Shown in pieces: positions 40,201 to 49,200 of a DNA stretch of 64,000 nucleotides; the first letter of the stretch is position 1, and each line of letters opens with the position of its first letter. Made by a program: the position numbers and the translations under genes. Under the pieces are notes generated by a model. The model was not told where the DNA came from. It did not search any database and saw only the letters and a list, made by a program, of their open reading frames with translations. Source of the DNA: Puccinia triticina. Lineage: Eukaryota > Basidiomycota > Pucciniomycetes > Pucciniales > Pucciniaceae. The DNA is taken from positions 744,001 through 808,000 of the forward strand of contig NC_070562.1 in assembly GCF_026914185.1 (NCBI RefSeq), in the 5' to 3' direction.

Positions 40201-43200
40201 TCACACAGGACTTGCACCAGAAGGGGGTCGGGGACATACACAGCGGAAAAGAGGTAGCAGTATTGGCGGGTATCAAGCGGCGGTACCCGGGTACCCGCCT
40301 AAAAATCACACAAAAACCAACACCCGTACCCGTACTTGGCACCCGCGGCGGCGGTACCCGCGACCCTGATGAGTACCCGCCGGCGGGTGCCGGGTACCGC
40401 CGCGCGGGTACCCGTTTGCATCTCTAGCTGGGTTCACTTGAATCGAGTGGGGCTGAGCGAGTTTGAGACTGAGTTGGGTCAGGGTCCGAATTCTGACAAG
40501 CCCTTACAGCAATGCCAGGAAAGCTTGCGGCCAGCTTTTGGACCGCTGATTTCAGCCTCAAAGCCTGTATGGCTCCTGTACGTCAGGAATGTACGGAAGC
40601 CCTAGAGGGACATGCATCCGGCCACCGTTTGGAAAAATCAAAAAATGTGATTTCACAAAATACAGATGCATGAAACGTGTACCACATATATACACCTTCC
40701 AACTTCGGGACTCCCTGAAACAAGAAGTTGGATTCTTGAATCAATGGCCGGTGGAGATCAGTCATTGATAGGAGTCCACACCTCCGTTGATGCCCGGCCC
40801 GTACCGGCCATCAATAGTCACTCGCCACATTCTTGATGACCGGTTTGTTCCGGTCATCAAGAAGAAGATGTACTTCTCGAGATGACCGGTTTGTTCCGGT
40901 CATCGAGGGGAGTGTGTACTCCTCAGGATGACTGGAACGAACCGGTCATCAAGAGGAGTTTGCATGTGGCATTCACTGAAGAATTCAGAGGGCTATGGCC
41001 ACTGCCAACAGACAAGCATTGAAAGACGCGTCCAATCAATTGCCGCATCTATCAGCTCACTACATAATCTACGGTGTGTGTTGGAGGTTGCGCTGAATAG
41101 AATATGCGGAACTGTTGAAATTGAAAACAAACAGCTCCGGATGAAGCAATCACAGGTTGCCTTATCCTTGGTAGCAAAGTTATTGGTGATCTGATCAAAG
41201 CAACATTGCCACCATTGGTCACTTTGTGGAACCTGAGGAATCACCTTAGGACAACGCACGGACACAATCCAAAGCCCTTGTGTTACTCCTCCCGATGACC
41301 GGTTCGTTCCGGTCATCCTGAGGAGTACATACTCCTCTCGATGACTGGTTTGTTCCGGTCATCCTGAGGAGTACATACTCCTCTTGATGACTGGTTCGTT
41401 CCGGTCATCTCGAGAAGTACATCTTCTTCTTGATGACCGGAACAAACCAGTCATCAAGAATGTGGCGAGTGACTATTGATGGTTGGTACGGGCCGGGCAT
41501 CAACAGAGGTGTGGACTCCTATCAATGGCCGATCTCCACCGGCCATTGATTCAAGAATCCAACTTCTTGTTTCAGGGAGTCCCAAAGTTGGAAGGTGTAT
41601 ATATGTGGTACACGTTTCATGCATCTGTATTTTGTGAAATCACATTTTTTGATTTTTCCAAACGGTGGCCGGATGTGTGTCCCTCTAGGGCTTCCGTAGG
41701 AATGCCATCAGAAGAAAAAACCTAGGCCCCGTTTGGCTGCCACGGTTTACGTCATAAATGGTTGAATTTATGACACCGCGACCCAAAGTTCGCCCCCAGT
41801 TGCCACCAAAACTTTGAAATCCCTGGGGGTCACACGTCATAAATTCGACCATTTATGACGTATGACGCGGTGTGGTAAGCCAATCCTGAATATGGCACCA
41901 AAATCAAAGTCTTTTCCCCTCAATATAACCCTCTCTGGAATACTCAAGCACCCACCTCCCTTAAGGAGCAAGGCCAGGACAACTCATACCCATCAACAGG
42001 CCCCCCATTCTCTCTTCACCCTTTTTCCCCACCTTCTGGATACCCACCTACACCAACTCAATAATCCTCAAGCACCCAGCTAGGCACAAGTGGGAGAAAG
42101 TCACCCATCAGACAGAGCCAGACTATTAGGAAAGACCCTGGATATTCATCATCTTTTTCTCTCTTCCCAATCCAGCATAACAACCCCATCTTGGCATTAG
42201 CCACACATGTAATAACCACAGAGATTTCATCTTGGTTAACCCTTGTCCCCTTTGGTTTCAGCCCTTCCCTTTTCAGCCACTCATATGACATGTAATCCCT
42301 TTCTTCTGATGTTTCATTGTCTCTCCACATTTCAGCCTCTTCTCAGAACTTCCCATCCCCATAGCATTTTTAGCCTCAGCCCCTTGATTGAGAATTTTCA
42401 CTGTTTCATCTTTTCTTCCAACCACAACTCAGCCCCATAATATTTTGTATATAGTCTGCCCTCTTTGGCCCTACCTTTTGTTCCCCATCAGATCCTGTCC
42501 CAGCAATCCAGGTCACTGGTCACCATTCACTAGCCTAGCTTATGCCATTAAATCAGAGTGGACAAGCTTGATAAGTCTATGCCAAATATATCAGGTTGGA
42601 CAGACTTTACATTACCTTTACCTTGCTATTAGATTAGTAGAAAGTAAACCCTTAGACATACCTCAAGAATCTCCATAGCCACACCTTTCCTTAAGAGTCC
42701 ATACTCTTATATTCTTTTTCTTGTTCCCCTGAGAGGCATCCCTTCAAGCACCAAATCCCTCTCAAGCTCTATTCTTCCCTCAGAGTAGTTCCACAAGTGG
42801 TGTCCCAACAGTGGCCTGAAGATCTTTATTTTTCAGTCCTTACTTTTATTTCCTAGTCTAATATAGTTACAGGATTAGCTAGTGAGCTCATAAAAACTTT
42901 ATACTTAACAAATTACTTACCTTAAACTACATACTTTTAACACCTTATAAACCTACCACTTTCAACAAAATACCTTCATCAACTTCTTCAGAACAAACCT
43001 TTAGGCTATCTACTTTTAACAACCATATCATCAGCTTACAGAACAACTCCCCAACCCCTTCTATCCACTCACTTAACAATCAACCCTTAACCATGCCTAG
43101 ACCTGCCAGAAGTAGCTCCCACACTGGATTAATCATCAAGACCCTGGAAGAAATGGTCATCCCTCCATTTAGACCAAAAACTCAACAACCTGGACCTGAC

Positions 43201-46200
43201 TTGGAATCCAATACTGGAGGAGTCTTCAATCAGCCCAACCCCACACACTTTGGAGGAAACAACTTACCTACAAACTTTGGAGCAAATAATATGGAACCTA
43301 GAAGACAACCCAACCTTGGACCAACTCAACAACCTGAAGCCCATACTGGAGGATTTTTCAATCAGCCTAATCCCACACACTTTGGAAGAAACAACATACC
43401 TGCAAACCCTGGACCAATGAGAAATGGAAGTCCCTCTACTACTGGAAGCCCTGCTTTGGATCCTCTTCCTGAACCTTTTATGCCCAGACACTCAGAATCA
43501 GCTCCCATAAATCAACCATCTTATTCTAGATCAGCTATACCTACTACTAGTCATTACCTGGAAGGAGAACCTGCTATGCCAAGGTACTCCGGGGGAAATC
43601 ACAAAGCAATCAAGATTAAACCACTGGATAAGGACCTATGCTTTGATGGATCCAACATGCCCATAGAAAAATTTATCAGAAGATATGAAGCAGCTGGAAG
43701 AACTGATGGAGCCACTCACTTAGACCTGGTCACCCAAATTTCTCCTTTTATCAAAGGCATGGATCTGAAGGATGAAGTTGAAGAAATGACTGGCTATGAG
43801 GACCAAGACTGGGAATTGCTAAAAAAGGAGTTACTCAACAGGTTTGGATCTTCACTTCCTTTAGTCAGATATACCAGACATGATCTTAAGGACCTAGTAC
43901 ACTCTGCCATTAAGGGAGGGGGTATTAGTACTACTGAACACTTTAAAATTTTTAGGACCAAGTTTGCAGCAATCACTAACTACCTGGTAAGAATGGGATA
44001 CAGTTCCAGTATTGAAGAATTCAGAGATAACCTGCTAGAAGCCCTTAGTGAGGAAATAGAGCAAGCTGTCACAAAGGAGCTGGTCAGAAACAACATGATG
44101 CTTACCTCCAAGGATGGTGGTGACATTCTGCCTGAAACTGAAGTTCTTCTCTCATATATCCATAAAGAAGTCCATCAGAAATCTGTAATGTCTAGGAGAA
44201 AGGTTTGGAAAGGCATTGACTATGTCAATCCTACTACTAACAATGCTTCTCCCAAATACAAAACACAGGAAAAGGAAGTTGAGGAACTCACTAAAACCCT
44301 ATCTAGCTGGCATACCCAGAAACCTTCCCCCTTCTTCATGAAAAGTCATGTACCATACAAACCAGCCCAGCAGGATAAGGACTGGACAACTGTAAAGTGC
44401 AATTACTGCCACCAAATGGGCCACTCTTTTTCTAGGTGCAACCTGGCCAATCTGGATGAACTCAATGGAAAATTCAAGAAAGAAGGTAATAATGTAAGAC
44501 TGCCTGATGGAAATATAGTCCCCTGGGAAAGGAACAGAGCTTACAAGTTTGCTGTAGACCAATACCACCAGGAACAGAAACAACCTGGAATACTAAACTT
44601 ACCTGCTGGAACCCTCAAAACTGGCAGCTCTACTGAACCTCAAGCCTCCTTAGGACAACTGGAAGAAATAGACCCAACTGAAGACCTATCCACCTATGAC
44701 TGTGATATTGGGAAAAGGACTAGAAGTGGTATGGAATACCCAGAAGAGGTAGTTACCAACAAGAAGGTCAGAAAGGAAAAGGAAGACCACATGGATATGG
44801 ACCAACCTCTGGAATATGCCAAAAAGGACCCCATCCCCCTTCCCACTCTTCCAACCTCTCAAGGAAAATCCCCAGCCAAGAAAGTCCAGATCCAAACCCC
44901 TGAAGACTCCCAAACTCCCAAGGAAAAACCAACTAGGAAGACCTATGTAGAGAAACCATTAGCTAAGGAATACCCTGAGGCAGAAGAAAGGGTAGTTAGC
45001 AGGATGCTCACTGATGGCAGATTGGAACTATCATATGCAGAACTTTTGGCCATTTCCCCTGGAGCTGTGGATGTCCTAAAGAAGAAGATCAGCCCTAGAA
45101 GGATACCTCTGGAACCCCCTTCCAAAACAACCAACTCTGGAGATGTAGAAGAAGACCAGGACCAAGAAGAAGAACTGGAACCAGAATCACCCCACTATGC
45201 TTGCCCTCTTGGATATGTAGATGCCACTATAAATGGAAAAAACTTTCAGGCCCTCTTGGATAATGGATCACAAGTCAACTTACTTCCCAGGAATCTTGCA
45301 GCAAGAATGGGATTAATAGTCACCCAAAGGAACATGAACTTAAAAGGGATTGGAGGCCATAAGAGTGAAATCCTTGGAATTGCAGAAGGAGTCACCATCA
45401 AATTAGGTAATATGTCAATGAACACTCACTTTTATGTTTCAGCAGCAGATATCCAGCCAATTTTAGGAACACCTTGGCTAAAAGATGTATCAGCAACCAT
45501 CAGATTCAACAGGGAAGGATCAGAAAGTCTTTCAATTATGAAAGCAGGTAAAACTTACTTGGTACCCATAGCTCATCCAGAACACCAGAAATGGGAGAAA
45601 GATTTCCCAACCCATTCAGCAACCACCCAAAGTAATTATTTAGGACTTGACTTTTGTGCTAAAGGAAGAGACCTACCCAAACACACCTATGGACAACCCT
45701 ACAGAATCCCAGTCATCCAACATAACCCCTGGCAACATAAACCAATCCCCATCCCTGCAGCAATTAAGGACCAATTTGTGGAATTAGTAAGAGAAAGAGT
45801 CAAAACTGGCCTCTATGAACAATCCTGCTCTAGTTACTCCTCCCCAGTCTTCTGTGTCAAAAAGCATGATGGAAAACTCAGAGTTGTTCATGACTTACAA
45901 AGACTTAACAAGGTTACCATCAAAGACTCTGGAATCCCACCAAATCCTGAAGAACTCATTGAATCTTTCACTGGAAGGGCCTGCTATGGCCTGGGTGATA
46001 TAATGGGAGGATATGATGAGAGGGAGTTAGCCATGGAATCAAGACCTTTAACTACTTTTGAAAACCCCCTTGGAATTTTTCAACTCACCAGATTACCCCA
46101 AGGAGCCACCAATTATCTTATGGATACTCTGGCCAAGCTGTGTGCAACAGATGGAAAGAAGTGGAGACATTACCTCCCTCTGGTCTTGTTTGCTGACAGA

Positions 46201-49200
46201 ATCTCAACCAAAAGGACAACTGGATATTCTCCATATGAATTACTTTTTGGACAACCTGCTATTTTACCTGTGGACCTGGAACTGGAAACATATCTTGGAA
46301 CCAACTGGGAAGATATTAAAACAACAGAGGAATTATTGTTAGCAAGAGTTCACCAACTGGAAAGGAGAGAAGAAGTATTACAAGAAGCTTACAAGAAATT
46401 AAAGGAGTCCAGATCCCAGTCTTTGGAAAATCAATACCAGAAAAAGAATCTCAGAAAACCCTTAGGAATTGGCCAACTTGTTCTTGTTTACAACAAAAGC
46501 CTGGATTCTCAGCATGGAAATTTGTTTGAAAATAAATGGAATAGACCATATAGAATTACCAAGCAGGAAGAAGGAGGATCATACAACCTGGAAGAACTGG
46601 ATGGAACAATTTTAAAAAGAAGGTTTGCTTCTTCACTTGTGAAGCCCTTTTTCTCAAGAGTATAGGCCTGCTGTTCTTCCCATTCAAAAAAAAAAAAAAA
46701 AAAAAAAAAGTAGAAGTGGGGAGTCAGTTTGACATTCAGATACCTTTTTTCATTTTTTTAACTTAATTCCTTATAAAAACTTCATTCAAAACTCCCTCAC
46801 TCACCTCTATTCATATACTGCATCCATTAATTAGTAGTTTGGGGGGACTTATTTTTCACAAAGACCTTGGTAAAACCACAAAAAGAAAATTAGAATCAGC
46901 CTCTCTAACAAACAATCAAAATGAATCCCATTATCCTCCAACTCACCAATCTATCCCCTATCATCTTGATTTTCCACTCTTCAAAATTACTTCCCTGTAT
47001 AACCTTTTTCTTGCTAGATGGTAACACTCCCTGGATGGCGAGCGCGATGACATAGGAGCGGAGTAGAGGACCTCGAAGCAGTCATAGAACCTAGGTTATA
47101 TAGAACGGCGGGTTATCGCGATAACATGGGAGCGCACTCTAGGACCTTGAACATCGGGAAGCGGCAAGTTGATTTCGATTGGAGACTCCGCGGTGCCGCG
47201 GCCTGGAAGATCAGAGAACAAGCAAATGGAAATTGCGAAATGAAAATGTGTTGTGATGCCTTGAAGAACTTGGCGCGATGGAGGATGCGAAGAAGACAAA
47301 AGGGGAAGATCAATGGATGACTGAGGACTTAATACACAGCAGGCCATCTTATTCTTATCAAACAAAATAGAGCTCTGCCATCGCGAACGCCGCGGTCTGA
47401 TCATTAGAAACCAAGACTACAACATCAGGAGACAAGCTAGGGATCGCGAACGCCGCAACTAGGCAGTGGAAACGATTCACCTTATCGCGGCTGCCTCAGC
47501 CGCCATACTATCCAACTCTGGCGCGCAAACCGGGACTCTCCTAATTCAGCTAAACTTCAGAACACCGCAATTAGGCAGTGGAAGCGATTCGCCGAACCAC
47601 AGCTGCCTTAAACCATCAAAGTTGGTCCTAATTGAACAAACTTCAACGCCACATAGGCATTTCAAAACTCACCCTTTTGAGCTGATTATTGGCTCAAAGG
47701 AACCGCGTAAACATACTCTTTCTTTTGGTATAGATATTGGATACACCTAATGGATAGTTGTGCTGTAAAAAGCAACTCAGTATCTGCTATTCTTTTCTTC
47801 TCTGATTTTCACTAAGTAGTTCTCTTTTGAACATCTCAGCAACCCAGCATAATTCACCCAAGTTGGGGGTGAACAAAACCGCATAAAAATAGCTAAAAAG
47901 TTCCATGAAATCACTAAACTACTAAAAACATACATAGATAAATAGGAAAATCTATAGATAAGTCACTCAAAAATCATAAAAACATTAATAAAATTAATTA
48001 AACAATTCCTTATCTCAAAAACAATTTCCCCTCACTTTGTTGGCTTTTTCTGCTTTATCTTTTGGCTCCATTTTTCTGCTACATATTCCTTTTTCCTCTT
48101 CTTCTTTTATTTTTCATCCCATATCCAGTTTGGCTTTTTCTTTGGCTTGGATGATGGGGACATCATCAAAGTTGGGGGTGGATGTGGTAAGCCAATCCTG
48201 AATATGGCACCAAAATCAAAGTCTTTTCCCCTCAATATAACCCTCTCTGGAATACTCAAGCACCCACCTCCCTTAAGGAGCAAGGCCAGGACAACTCATA
48301 CCCATCAACAGGCCCCCCATTCTCTCTTCACCCTTTTTCCCCACCTTCTGGATACCCACCTACACCAACTCAATAATCCTCAAGCACCCAGCTAGGCACA
48401 AGTGGGAGAAAGTCACCCATCAGACAGAGCCAGACTATTAGGAAAGACCCTGGATATTCATCATCTTTTTCTCTCTTCCCAATCCAGCATAACAACCCCA
48501 TCTTGGCATTAGCCACACATGTAATAACCATAGAGATTTCATCTTGGTTAACCCTTGTCCCCTTTGGTTTCAGCCCTTCCCTTTTCAGCCACTCATATGA
48601 CATGTAATCCCTTTCTTCTGATGTTTCATTGTCTCTCCACATTTCAGCCTCTTCTCAGAACTTCCCATCCCCATAGCATTTTTAGCCTCAGCCCCTTGAT
48701 TGAGAATTTTCACTGTTTCATCTTTTCTTCCAACCACAACTCAGCCCCATAATATTTTGTATATAGTCTGCCCTCTTTGGCCCTACCTTTTGTTCCCCAT
48801 CAGATCCTGTCCCAGCAATCCAGATCACTGGTCACCATTCACTAGCCTAGCTTATGCCATTAAATCAGAGTGGACAAGCTTGATAAGTCTATGCCAAATA
48901 TATCAGGTTGGACAGACTTTACATTACCTTTACCTTGCTATTAGATTAGTAGAAAGTAAACCCTTAGACATACCTCAAGAATCTCCATAGCCACACCTTT
49001 CCTTAAGAGTCCATACTCTTATATTCTTTTTCTTGTTCCCCTGAGAGGCAGCCCTTCAAGCACCAAATCCCTCTCAAGCTCTATTCTTCCCTCAGAGTAG
49101 TTCCACAGCGGCAGCCAAATGGGGCCCTAGTTTCTTTGTTTTCCACTTTGGGGCCTTGAGGGCCCCACCATTGGATTCATGGAGTGATTTTACTTCGATC

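Larger units (their letters stand above)
41871..49107 (+). mobile_element. 7.2-kb Ty3/gypsy LTR retrotransposon, internally deleted
   Basis: It has two 925-bp LTRs, a 4-bp GCGG target duplication (41867-41870 and 49108-49111), a primer-binding-site candidate after the 5' LTR, and a purine tract AAAGTTGGGGGTGGA directly before the 3' LTR at 48183. A second copy of the AAGTTGGGGGTG tract lies at about 47862. One long frame (43093-46665) holds Gag, protease, the RT N-terminus and the integrase C-terminus. Domain order with integrase last indicates Ty3/gypsy. It cannot supply its own RT, so mobility would depend on another copy. Confidence 0.92.
41725..49126. mobile_element. 161-bp Harbinger-like MITE split by an LTR retrotransposon
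   Basis: The left part is 41725-41870 and the right remnant 49112-49126. The ends GGCCCCGTTTGGCTGCC and GGCAGCCAAATGGGGCC are inverted with one mismatch, flanked by CTA (41722-41724 and 49127-49129). The left part contains an internal foldback (GTCATAAATGGTTGAATTTA and GTCATAAATTCGACCATTTA). A gypsy element with 4-bp GCGG duplication sits 15 bp from the right end. Confidence 0.85.

Noticed and set aside
39476..40342. Minus-strand open frame of 288 codons with repeated peptide units
   Set aside because: It is the translation of the hairpin minisatellite and GTACCCG arms of a hAT-like element. The array is open in most frames on both strands, so the frame is not evidence of a gene.
40928..41194. 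Protein-coding gene in the centre of the foldback element
   Set aside because: The frames are short, lack a start context and domain, and run into the inverted arms. At most it is a captured fragment.
42058..42678. Open frames in the 5' LTR (also repeated in the 3' LTR)
   Set aside because: They are identical frames inside long terminal repeats and are not genes.
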